From NCBI GenBank assembly GCA_963556695.1, contig CAUWAG010000018.1:1-64000 (forward strand): a DNA stretch of 64,000 bases, in the 5' to 3' direction. The notes below the pieces were generated by a model. The model had not been told where the DNA came from and did no database searches. It worked only from the letters and a program-made list of their open reading frames with translations. Source of the stretch: Anthostomella pinea (Eukaryota > Ascomycota > Sordariomycetes > Xylariales > Xylariaceae). The position numbers and the translations under genes were made by a program. Positions 10,645 to 19,726 of the stretch are shown piece after piece (within the stretch, counting starts at the first letter, position 1; each line of letters starts with the position of its first letter).

Positions 10645-10737
10645 GGCCGTATGGCGCAATGGTCAAATGCGCCTGGTTGTGTTCTCGTTTGTGCGGTGGG
10701 CGACGAGAACAAGTGGGTTCGAATCCTGCTATGGCCC
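10645..10737 (+). tRNA. tRNA-like SINE head (pol III promoter), not a functional tRNA
   Basis: The 5' strand GGCCGTA (10645-10651) pairs over 7 bp with TATGGCC (10730-10736). A D arm is formed by GGCGC/GCGCC (10653-10657 and 10669-10673), and a T arm by GTGGG/CCTGC around TTCGAAT (10713-10729). The A box (TGGCGCAATGG) and B box (GGTTCGAATCC) are both good. The region between D and T arms is 39 nt and cannot form a normal anticodon arm, so this is a tRNA-derived promoter rather than a decoding tRNA. Confidence 0.65.
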
Positions 10738-11213
10738 CCTTTCTGACCCGGCTTGTGCGAGTCAATAACCAGCACACGACAGTGGAGAGGCCCCATTTTA
10801 TCGCAGAGCCCGATAGCCAAGCAGCTTGTCTCCACAATACCCACTCCTGCGAGGTTTTCCCCCTTGTGGTTTCCCTCGCCAGCAGATAACAAACACCTAC
10901 TCCACCCACCAATGCGACATATATCGAACGGCTACTGGAACGATATGTACACCAGAGAACTGAGGTTCACTGGGTCGCTTTATCACTAGATAGGAGGTTT
11001 TTCTGACGGAATTGTGCTTGGGTATTGACTAAAACCATCTGAACACTCCAGATTGGTACCGCTACAGTGAGGATAGGCTCGTGCGCGGATCTGAATGTAT
11101 CTAATTTGACACCTCTACAACCTTGCGATGCAATGGCTCTGGGAGGTGTGGTTTGCACTACTGAGGAGCTACCCCCCACGTTAAATACAAAACAAACAAA
11201 CAAACAAACAAAC
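10645..11213 (+). mobile_element. Full-length SINE: tRNA-like head, LINE-like tail, 13-bp TSD
   Basis: The element begins exactly at a tRNA-like 5' end and finishes in an (AAAC)n tail. It is bounded by perfect copies of AGATGCTGTACTA (10632-10644 and 11214-11226), a target-site duplication. The last 130 bp or so, from GAGGATAGGCTCGTGCG onward, align with the 3' UTR of the adjacent Tad-like LINE. This is what is expected of a SINE mobilised by that LINE's reverse transcriptase. The body between head and tail (10740-11080) is unrelated to the LINE. A second, 5'-truncated copy lies at 12615-12862. Confidence 0.85.
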
Positions 11214-12614
11214 AGATGCTGTACTACGAACGGCGATCAGGGCTATCTTGCCAGTCTGGAAAACACACCCTGGGCATATCCTACATTTTGAATCGCAGAT
11301 TCCCCCAGCTGGAGTTCTTGCAGAGTCAATACGACGACGTCACGGCCTTCGACTAGGACGAATAGACCAGAGACACCCTCTTGTTGGCAGGCTCCAAATA
11401 CAAGCCCGCAAGGATCCAATAAGGCTACAAAGGAGCTTCCAGCTAGTCCCTGACTTTCAGAGACCAACACTTACCAGGCCATCATGGAAGAAGCCCCCAG
11501 TCCGCAAAAACAAAGACAAAGAAACAGAGCTCTTCAAGCAATGGCTACAGGAGAGAAATGTGAACACTGACCTTGTCATCTACTCAGATGGATCACAATT
11601 GGTTAACCAAGGTACAACCCGCACTGGATGGGGTTACACCATCAGGAAAGGCAACACTACTCAAGAAGTATACCGGGGAAAGGGTAGACTTCTGCAAGCA
11701 GAAGTAGTAGATGCTAAAGTCTATGGTGCTCTCCAAGGTCTTGCAGCAGACAGGGCAATTGGACACGGAAAACAGCTATATGTCTGCCTGGACAACACGT
11801 CAGTGGTTGATGGGCTCAATGGGACTCCACCCGAGACATCACAGAATATTTTTCTATGATTTCAAGAACTTGCCACAGCACACACTCCTGGAGTGACCGT
11901 CAAGTGGATTCCTGGACACAGAGATATTGATGGCAATGAAGCTGCCAACACATTAGCAAAAGAGGGTACCATGCTGGAAACAGACACAATAAGCCTTCCT
12001 ATAATCTCTTGGATCAAGAGAGATCTCAAAAAAAAGAGCAGAAAGGAGTTCAACCAATGGTAAAAAGACCAATCAGAATCTAAATATCAAGAAATATACT
12101 CACACGCAGTAACTAAAAGAGACCTTATATCTTTTAAGAGGAGTACTTTACACAGACTTCTAGCGGCCAGATCTGGACATGGCGACTTTGCCAACTACTA
12201 TGAACGCTTTGGGCACACAGACTCGAATAATCACTGCAACTGTGGTGAGAAGAAAACACCACAACACATTTTCTTTTGTAAGAGGCTAGGGAAAAATCGG
12301 CTACTGCCTAGGCATTCGCCTAGGACAGCTTGTTTACAATACTTAGGGGAGAGGAGCACAGAATGGGCAAAATTCGTGGAGAAGAGCAAGTTCTTTTCAA
12401 CAATCTGCCCCCGATAGATAGCCTTCCTTGAAGGACCAGATGGATGACCCCAAGGTCATACCGCCGCAACAACGGGGATGGGCCCGTGAGCGGGACTGAC
12501 TGTACTTATTATCTTGAGACCTCCACAACCCTGCGATGCAGAGGCTCTGGGAGGCGTGGTTTGCACTACTGAGGAGCTACCCCCCACGTTAAAAACAAAA
12601 CAAACAAACAAACA
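11214..12614 (+). mobile_element. Tad-like LINE, RNase H to 3' end (decayed)
   Basis: This is the continuation of LINE ORF2 3' of the SINE. The frame from 11227 gives the post-RT block (RAILPVWKT...HPL). It then gives a type I RNase H domain whose catalytic residues can be followed: Y-S-D-G-S near 11582, E-V-V-D-A-K near 11702, L-D-N-T near 11790, and P-G-H-R-D-I-D-G-N-E-A-A-N after 11905. A frameshift lies near 11855 and a TAA near 12061. The frame then reaches the cysteine/histidine knuckle and stops at TAG 12415-12417. The 3' UTR ends in an (AAAC)n tail at about 12590-12614. The copy cannot move by itself. Confidence 0.82.
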
Positions 12615-12862
12615 ATGAGGTCCACTGGGTCACTTTGTCACTGGACAGGAGGTTTTTCTGACAGAATCGTGCTTGGGTATTGATTAAAACCATCTGGACA
12701 CTCCAGGTTGGTACCGCTACAGCGAGGATGGGCTCGTGCGCGGATCTGAATGTATCTAGACTGACACCTCTACAACCTTGGGATGCAATGGCTCTGGGAG
12801 GCGTGGTTTGCCCTGTTGAGGGACTGCACCCACGATAAATAAATAAAATCAATCAATCAATC
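12615..12862 (+). mobile_element. 5'-truncated SINE, second copy
   Basis: From TGAGGTCCACTGGG onward this matches 10960-11213 of the complete SINE with scattered transitions. It carries the SINE-diagnostic CAATGGCTCTGGGAGG, and its tail is (AATC)n instead of (AAAC)n. It starts directly on the tail of the LINE and ends directly on the broken HMG-box gene, whose 5' half is missing. Confidence 0.8.
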
Positions 12863-12870
12863 TCATCTTG

Positions 12871-13509
12871 ACACGCCCCGTGCTAACATGTGCAGCCAAG
12901 ATACTCGGTGAGGTCTGGCTGAAGGAGAAGGCGGCAAAGAAAACGGGGTTGTGCTTCAACTAATGGGAGGCTCAGGCGGCCGAGACTGCTCGCCTACACA
13001 AACTCATGTTTCCAGATTATACGTACGAGCCCGGAAAGGGCAAGAACAAGGACGATGAAGATGAAGAGGGGCCCAAGAAGGCTAACAATCCCACGAAGAC
13101 AACCAAGAAGAAGGCTGGGGTCTACGCTCATCTTCCCCTCGATCAACCCATTGTCATGCCCCCCTACGATCACGATGACATACTCAACAAGTGCGTTGCC
13201 GAGTTTCACCTGTTCGCTTTGGAACAAGAGAACGCTGCCGAGCAGGGTGACGAGCAGGGTGACGAGTAGGTTGGCGGGCTGATTGTATCGCTGACGGTCG
13301 CACACTCGCCGATGGTCGCGCCGTACGAAGAGGTGGACATGAACGTGGACATGAACGACGGATGGATGCAGTTCGAGCAGGCTCTCCCGGAGCAAGACCA
13401 GGTGGAATGGCCCCAATTTGAGGAGGACTTCAATCAGCTCTACCCTGTGGAGGAGCTCATGTCGCCAGATGAGTTGCGAGCGCTCATGGACGATCTTGAC
13501 ATAGAGTAG
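12871..13509 (+). pseudogene. HMG-box protein gene remnant, two in-frame stops
   Basis: One frame runs from 12871 to the TAG at 13507-13509, interrupted by TAA at 12961-12963 and TAG at 13267-13269. The first 55 residues are the second half of an HMG box, ending in the family signature around W-E-A-Q-A-A-E-x-A-R-L-H-K-L-M-F-P-D-Y-T-Y-E-P-G. A lysine/acidic stretch and an acidic C-terminus rich in Met, Asp and Glu follow. The start of the HMG box and everything before it are absent, where the SINE abuts. Both stops are explained by CAA or CAG changing to TAA or TAG. The ancestor was probably a sequence-specific HMG transcription factor, possibly of the mating-type class. I cannot name it. Confidence 0.65.
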
Positions 13510-13898
13510 GCGAACGAGTGGCACATCACGATCCTGGTTTAGCAATTCACAGTGCCAAGGAAGGACATTATCCTGTGCTAGTATCTAACAGCACTAAATG
13601 CCGTTATAGGTCATCCGTTATATACAGGACTAGATTTCTAGTGGCTTGGTGCGAACTACTGGTCAAGGGGATACAATGGGATCTCGGCAGACCATTTGGT
13701 CAGATCACACTTAGACAATACATCACCATTCCAGCCCTTTTTAAACTCCAGCAGCATCCAGGTCAGTAAACGCGACAACATCCAATATATCTAGCTGCCC
13801 CATCTTGTCCGGATGTAGGTACCTTGTAAAGCCTTACAAGGCCATGTTAAGCTACGAGGAGGGGTCTTATACTATGGTTCCTGCCGATCAGGGCATTA

Positions 13899-13904
13899 GG
13901 CTAA
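13899..13904 (+). promoter_or_regulatory. Candidate XlnR/XYR1 site GGCTAA
   Basis: GGCTAA lies about 460 bp upstream of the GH62 start. It is the core site of the fungal xylanolytic activator XlnR/XYR1, which regulates arabinofuranosidase genes. A CreA/CRE1-type CTGGGG occurs at 14221-14226. Both are short motifs and their placement is only suggestive. Confidence 0.3.
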
Positions 13905-14261
13905 TGTCCCCGCGGCCTCCCACCGGGCGTGAAGCCACGGTAATATAAGGTGGCGCTTTCCTATGCCACCTTGGCAATCTTATTCGGCGTCGACCATCTA
14001 ATGAGCTCCGATAGCCAGAAGGGTATCCATCCATACTTCATTCTTCCACGGGCCACTACGAATCGTCCGGCAGGCACCCCGCAGGCTCACGGGGGGTATA
14101 TAATGGCCTCTATACTCTACTTACGGTACGCGTTAATCTATGGATGGAATAACTCTGCCAGCTCAGATGGCGACCAGGTGGGCCACGCAGTGGGCGATCC
14201 GGCCCCTGCCATGTCCAGGCCTGGGGCAAGGTGTACGGTGCCTTGTGTGCCGCGTTGCGTC

Positions 14262-14268
14262 TATATAA
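14262..14268 (+). promoter_or_regulatory. TATA box of the GH62 gene
   Basis: TATATAA lies 97 bp upstream of the GH62 ATG, a normal distance for fungal secreted-enzyme genes. A second TATATAAT at 14097-14104 is less well placed. Confidence 0.45.
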
Positions 14269-14364
14269 CATGACAGCCCCTTCGCCAGGGCATACTGCTT
14301 GGAGCCACCCAGGCCCGATCTCTCCCTTCCCATATACCTGTGCTAACAAGGAGACAACGTGACG

Positions 14365-15336
14365 ATGAGACTACTCAAGGCCACCGGCATCGCGCTGCTC
14401 GCATCGGCGGGCGTTGTGGAGGCGCAGACGTGCACCCTCCCGTCAACGTACAAATGGACGTCGTCTAGCGCGCTGGCAACCCCCAAGTCGGGCTGGGCCT
14501 CGCTCAAGGACTTCACCACCGTCGTCTACAACGGCCAGCATCTCGTCTATGCCTCGTACCACGACACGGGGTCGAACTGGGGCTCCATGAACTTCGGCCT
14601 CTTCAGCGACTGGTCTGCCATGTCCTCAGCGAGCCAGAACGCCATGAGCGCCGGCACCGTTGCGCCCACCCTGTTCTACTTCACGCCCAAGAGCATCTGG
14701 GTCCTGGCCTATCAATGGGGGCCTACCACGTTTTCCTACAAAACATCAAGCGATCCCACCAACGCGAATGGGTGGTCCGCGTCGCAGCCGCTCTTCTCAG
14801 GCACGATATCGGGGTCCAGCACGGGCGCCATCGACCAGACGGTCATCGGTGACAGCACCAACATGTACCTGTTCTTTGCAGGGGACAACGGCAGCATCTA
14901 CCGGGCCAGCATGCCCATCGGAAACTTCCCCGGCAACTTTGGCACGGCATCGACAGTGGTCATGAGCGACTCGACCAACAGCCTGTTCGAGGCCGTCCAA
15001 GTCTACACCGTCCAGGGCCAGAGCCAGTACCTCATGATCGTCGAGGCTATCGGATCCAACGGTCGCTACTTCCGCTCCTTCACGGCCACTAGTCTGAGCG
15101 GTTCGTGGACAGCGCAGGCCGCCACCGAGAGCAATCCGTTCGCCGGCAAGGCCAACAGTGGCGCCACCTGGACCAACGACATCAGCCATGGCGATATCAT
15201 CCGCAGCAATTCGGACCAGACCATGACGATTGATCCGTGCAACCTGCAGCTGCTCTACCAGGGACGGGCCACCAGCTCGAGTGGCAGCTACGACCTGCTG
15301 CCCTACCGGCCTGGTTTTCTCACACTATCGCAGTAG
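14365..15336 (+). CDS. Secreted GH62 alpha-L-arabinofuranosidase
   Basis: This intron-free gene encodes 323 residues. GH62 enzymes remove arabinose side chains from arabinoxylan outside the cell. The start is the ATG at 14365, which begins a clear signal peptide (basic MRLLK, hydrophobic core, cleavage likely after V-E-A before Q-T-C). The mature protein starts directly with the catalytic five-bladed propeller, with no carbohydrate-binding module. The family blocks W-T-S-S...[15 protein letters not shown] and W-V-L-A-Y-Q-W-G are present. Three acidic positions fit the D-D-E catalytic set: D49, D157 (A-I-D-Q-T) and E209 (S-L-F-E-A-V). The length is typical for the family. No neighbouring gene is related. 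Confidence 0.93.
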   Translation: MRLLKATGIALLASAGVVEAQTCTLPSTYKWTSSSALATPKSGWASLKDFTTVVYNGQHLVYASYHDTGSNWGSMNFGLFSDWSAMSSASQNAMSAGTVAPTLFYFTPKSIWVLAYQWGPTTFSYKTSSDPTNANGWSASQPLFSGTISGSSTGAIDQTVIGDSTNMYLFFAGDNGSIYRASMPIGNFPGNFGTASTVVMSDSTNSLFEAVQVYTVQGQSQYLMIVEAIGSNGRYFRSFTATSLSGSWTAQAATESNPFAGKANSGATWTNDISHGDIIRSNSDQTMTIDPCNLQLLYQGRATSSSGSYDLLPYRPGFLTLSQ

Positions 15337-16185
15337 TGGGCTGTGCATGTCCCCCATACTCGTGGACCAATCTGGGCGCGAGATGTGGTGGTTGGCCCGG
15401 TACAAGAGGGAGTCGAACTCGAGGATATACGGCTGCAGAACCAACCAAGAAGCTTGATAGTCTGGGTAGGGAACTGTATATAGTGTGAAACACAATGTCT
15501 ATCTGTGAATACATTCGCTGGGGAGTCGTTTTGCGTCGAATGTGCGTGTACGCCAATAGACGTTGCCCCCTTTTACATACTGGTAGGGACATACTGGTGC
15601 CTTGTTCTTCCCCGTTAGAATGAAACGGGAACAGGTGGACCTCCAGCAAGCGCTTGTTACCAGCGGCAATGATCATGGAATGATACTATGCCTCAAACGC
15701 ATGTTTTGACTGGTAATCCCGCTCTGGTTAGGGGAGAAATAAAGGAACAGGGAGAGGACGGAGCGGTATCACCTGCAGGTGGTGCAGGACACTTCTGGAG
15801 TAGTTGCCAGGTATCTAGATCTGTTAGAACCGATTTCACCTATCAGATATGGGTATTTGGTACTACAAGTAGAGTTGCGGTAGTCTATTGAAGTGCTCGA
15901 TTGCAGCCTATGGCTATCGTGCATAGTTCTTGGCCCTCCCGGTGGTGAACAAAACCTCGACACTCTTGGAGCCTATATGCCGGCAAGATTTTCAGAAGCT
16001 GCTGTTATTACTGCACTTCATCGGCCACGAGCTACACTCTGGCCTTGTGGAGACATGGCCGACGTGCCCTGGCTTCAACAGCAGCTCACACGACATGCAC
16101 ACCGACGATCAGAAACGAACTGGGGTGTCAAATAGAGTCGATTGGTAGAGCCAACCAACAGCCTCCCTTGTTCTATCGTAGCTAG
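15337..16185. other. Intergenic, no gene seen
   Basis: This is the space between the converging ends of the GH62 gene (+) and a small secreted-protein gene (-). Short open frames are present but nothing is recognisable. Confidence 0.5.
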
Positions 16186-16887
16186 TTACTTCTTGCCACT
16201 TTCCATTGTGCAGGGATCAATGCTCCCGAAGAACACGTTCCAGTTGTCTGGCGAAAATGCCTGACCCTTGTTGATCTCAGCGCCCGAGGGCTCTTGCTTG
16301 GGGCACTGGCTGTAGATCTTGGCGGCGAGCACGCCCATGTCCACAAACAAAACAATGATGGGGTCGGGATTGTCGTTGCAGAAGTAAATGGCACCTCCGC
16401 TGCTCTTTTCGCATGCTACCGGCTGACAGGCCGAGGGACCACCCGTCGAGTTGAACAGCAGGTCCTCGCCGGCCAGGAGTATATCTACCGGGAACTCGTA
16501 GTCGAGAATCGGCATCCAAACATTAGGGCCTGGCGGAGCATTGCAGATGACTTCGACATCTTTCTGTTGGGCGATTGTCTTAGTCCGTGTCGTGGGTATA
16601 TAGCAGTGCCTAGGAGTAGATGGAAGGGCTGTGGGATAGGGTAGAGTAGAGGGGCAACCGACCTCGGCGAGGTTCTTCAACTTGGCATATTCGGGGCCTT
16701 CCACAACGTCGTTCTCCATCGAGTACTGGGCCAGAATTTCCACTGGCGACATAGCACCACGATCTGAGCTCAGATAGAAACGTCAACACTGTCGTCAGCC
16801 TTTCGACGAGTTTCGGGGAGGGCCTACTGCTGTGGTCGCGTCAGCCAGAGCCAGGAGCGAGAGGACGACAAGCATGAGGAACGACAT
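16186..16887 (-). CDS. Small secreted cysteine-containing protein (model incomplete)
   Basis: ATG at 16887 opens a signal peptide of 20 codons (M-S-F-L-M-L-V-V-L-S-L-L...), followed at 16827 by a GTAGGC donor. The body is encoded at 16752-16663 and 16563-16186. A 99-bp intron (16662-16564) with branch GACTAAG and acceptor CAACAG joins these two parts cleanly in phase 0. The mature protein holds several cysteines in the spaced pattern V-I-C, S-A-C-Q-P-V-A-C, Y-F-C-N-D-N, S-Q-C-P and D-P-C, typical of fungal small secreted proteins. The first intron does not join in frame with any obvious acceptor: exon 1 ends in phase 0, but CTCAG at about 16761 needs phase 1. The gene may be slightly damaged or spliced unusually. 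Function unknown. Confidence 0.55.
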
Positions 16888-18900
16888 ATTCGTTGTTTTG
16901 AGGGTGGTCCGCCGATTTTCCGCTCGGTTGCTGGAAGGAGCGTGAGTTGGCTGCAATCAAGTGGAGTGTGCCACATCTCCTGCTGGCTTTATAGACACGG
17001 GCTCGGGTTGGTCTCGGGCCATGTTGCGTTAAGCGAAGCAACCTCCGACGCAACGGTGAGCAGGTCTTGATGTTTGCTTCGCGGTCCTGCGGAGTTGCAG
17101 TCATGCAAACACATCGGCCGAGTACACAAACTCGCGAAGGACGTCCGCGTGGAAGATGCCTTGTGCTAAGAAAGGTGTGGCCCTCTTGCGACATCGGACA
17201 GCCTGGTCCGCAGGCAGTCACCGCTGTCGCCTTGGCTGGACTGGAATGGTGTAAGACACGTCCTTCCATCCAAGCTAGCTCCTATGCTGGCTCGGGGTCT
17301 CGGTGTGGCCTACGCTGCTCAGTATCGTCACGCCGGTGCTCCAATGGCATTTTCGATGGCGGTATACCCCCCTTCCGGCAACTGGGACGCTAGGTGGGCA
17401 CCATAGCCCGACACAAACAAAACGCGGTGTAGGCACCGTCCAGAGTGCAGGTTCATCTCGCAAACAGATACAAGTGACCACAACCGCCAATGAGCGACCG
17501 TGACGTCGTGTAAGTCGCCAGGAGAGTCGATTGCTCGAACAGAGCACCCCACCTCTCCTCGAGTAGTATTGCTGCGTCTCCTGTGCATGTCTTCTCCGAT
17601 GCCTTCCTGTTGGCATCCGCCATTCTATTCCCGACGAATCTAGCTGGGGAATATCCAGGGGAGTTGGTAGTGGTTGCACTTACATCCCTACGTGGAGCCA
17701 AACACCCGCCCGCGACCTCCAGACACCCTCATCGACTGCAGGTGAGGACCTCATATACAGCGTTGCTCATGTCCGTGTCGTGTCTCGTCTCGAAAGGTCA
17801 TGATCTGCATGAGGATTGCGAAGCAGCACCCGAACACCGTCGTTGGGTCTCAGAACAGCTCGATCAAGTCCGAGATGAACATGCCTAGGCTGCTGACGGG
17901 AAATGAGAACCCGGCAGATCATCAATGATCGGTACGGTATCGGCCTGGTCGATCACGGGATAGTACTTGCACAGTCTTGCAGGTCGTGCTGGTCGGCACT
18001 GGGCAGTCCAAGTCCTCGGAGATGAACCGGAAGCGCAGCGACATGAAGATCCGAGCTGACGAAACCTCACCAGGATTGGACCCGCCGTACTTGCCCTACT
18101 CCTTCATCCTGCAGTCGCCCGTCAACACATTTTTGTCCAGCTAAGGCTCGTTCGCATGCAGCTGGTAGAATGGCAGATCGTCAAGAACGACGGAAAGGCA
18201 TTACACTTTGAAGCTACGCGAGGCTCTTCGCTGCATACGGGGTAAGCAATACGCGGAGAGCAATCAACAAGCCCCAACCGAGTGGTGTTGGCTCCCTGTC
18301 CGGATGGGACATGAGGACTTCTCTATAGAGTGTACCTCCCCTAGCGAGATACCTAGCCCTCTTTGGTGGAAACATGTCGGACTGGGACTACTACGCGTGA
18401 CGCCTGGTACCGTCAATCAGCTGTTCCAACGTAGAAGGTTGACTGAATGGTGGCCACGGACCGAGGGGGCGATGCACAGAAGTGAAGAGAGCAATGCCCA
18501 CCAACTTTACTATTGTACCGAGTTGTGTCCCATGGAAGTCGTCATCCTAATGCTAGCTCTGGATTGCAGAACGCCCGGCAGCTTTCCCCCCCGAGAGTCC
18601 CGGTGATATTACTGGCACACCGATAGAGCGCGGTGAGATGCTCCGACCGAGTCAGCCGAGGATCAGCGCCGCACCCTCGGCTTCATCGGCTCGGCACGAG
18701 AAGATCATCCTCTACCGAGAAGTACATCGATGTCGATTGCAGCGATGAAGTTGAAGGTCATCAGGATATATTCGCATGAGCGAAGCGAGGGTGGCAGAAC
18801 AGAGTTATCCATATGTGCGCTGAATAGCCTTGTGCAAATCCGGCGCCTCAAGAAAGCAAGGGCGTAGTCATGCGGTAGATTTATATGTCCCAAAGCACGG
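16888..18900. other. Gene-poor stretch with coding-like relics
   Basis: Fragments with protein-like composition occur on the plus strand at about 17800-17915 and 18035-18145 (ending ...Y-S-F-I-L-Q-S-P-V-N-T-F-L-S-S at a TAA). They do not join into a gene and I do not recognise a family. This looks like eroded gene sequence. Confidence 0.35.
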
Positions 18901-19104
18901 CTATTTCCCGATCAAATCGAGCAGGCTGTCCAAGATGCTATCTAAGCTGTCGCTCGCCTGTTCTCCAGCCCCGTCTCTGGGTCCTCCAGTAACCGGCTGG
19001 TTGGTGGCGACTGGTGTCCCTGCGCTGCCCGTGACGACCGTGGCATATAGCGTGGTAGTGCTGGCTGCTGCATCACCGCCGTCTCCCTTGTCGTCGCCGC
19101 CCCC
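18901..19104 (-). pseudogene. In-frame continuation of the secreted-protein gene after a TAA
   Basis: Directly after the TAA at 19107-19105 the same frame stays open for 67 codons to a TAG at 18903-18901. The composition is coding-like (Gly/Asp-rich, then Thr/Ser-rich, ending D-S-I-L-D-S-L-L-D-L-I-G-K). A CAA-to-TAA change would produce the break, so this is probably the original C-terminal half. Readthrough, or use of the weak acceptor CCCTAAG, are alternatives. Confidence 0.5.
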
Positions 19105-19726
19105 TTAGGGTGTATCGTTCGCGCCGGTGGCGCCAGGAGAAACTGCAACAGTGAATGACGGGAAGAAATTCTAGTGGACAAGAACCCGCGTTAGGCACCC
19201 ATAAGTTTCTGTCATCGAGTTGTTTTGTTTTGTGACCACAGGTCATCCAGATATGGTGGGACCAGAGGTACAGTAACAAGAAAGAAGATTAAGGGTTCTG
19301 TCATGTGCAGGATACAGAGTAGCCGGTAAAAGTAATAACAAAATTCAACTCACTGCCGAAACGTTAGCAACAAGCGGAGAGCAGGGGCTTAGCATAGGGC
19401 ATTTCATACGCACCGAAAGCCGGGATGGTACCGGTATCAGATGCGGGATCAGTCGGAGCTACAGCCGTTGATGAAGCGACAGGATTCGACGAGGCGGCAG
19501 GCTTCGACGAGGCTGCGGCTGACGTTGTGCCAGCCACGGGAACCGTCGATCCGGGATGGAAGTCAAAAACAGGGATGGTCGCCTTGTCGACTTGGGTTTG
19601 TCTCTTCGCCGGCAGAACTGGGAATCGCCCGTTGCCTCGCCGTATGGCGCTTGCCGAGATGGTGACGGCCAGAACGGGCAAAAGGAAGAGGGAGGGGACA
19701 CGCATGATGCCGGCTGAACTGGACAT
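19105..19726 (-). CDS. Small secreted Ser/Ala/Pro-rich protein with probable stwintron
   Basis: Exon 1 runs from ATG 19726 (or the in-frame ATG at 19705) to 19415. It encodes a signal peptide (M-R-V-P-S-L-F-L-L-P-V-L-A-V), a dibasic K-R site suited to Kex2 cleavage, and a Ser/Ala/Pro-rich mature part. The intervening 244 bp (19414-19171) read best as a twin intron. An internal intron 19413-19353 (GTGCGT, branch GCTAAC, CAG) interrupts the donor of an external intron between its first G (19414) and TGAGTT. The external intron has branch CCTAAC and acceptor CTAG. Exon 2 (19170-19105) then reads N-F-F-P-S-F in phase 0. The junction creates T-I-P-A-F-N-F-F-P, an internal repeat of T-I-P-V-F-D-F-H-P in exon 1, which supports the join. 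The model has 125 residues. Function unknown. Confidence 0.6.

Larger units (their letters stand above)
13510..14364. other. Intergenic, promoter side of the GH62 gene
   Basis: No gene is supported here. Candidate regulatory sites for the downstream hemicellulase are listed separately. Confidence 0.5.

Noticed and set aside
10645..10737. Functional nuclear tRNA gene
   Set aside because: The acceptor, D and T arms fold, but the anticodon region is too long and cannot form a normal arm. It sits at the 5' end of a SINE with a target duplication.
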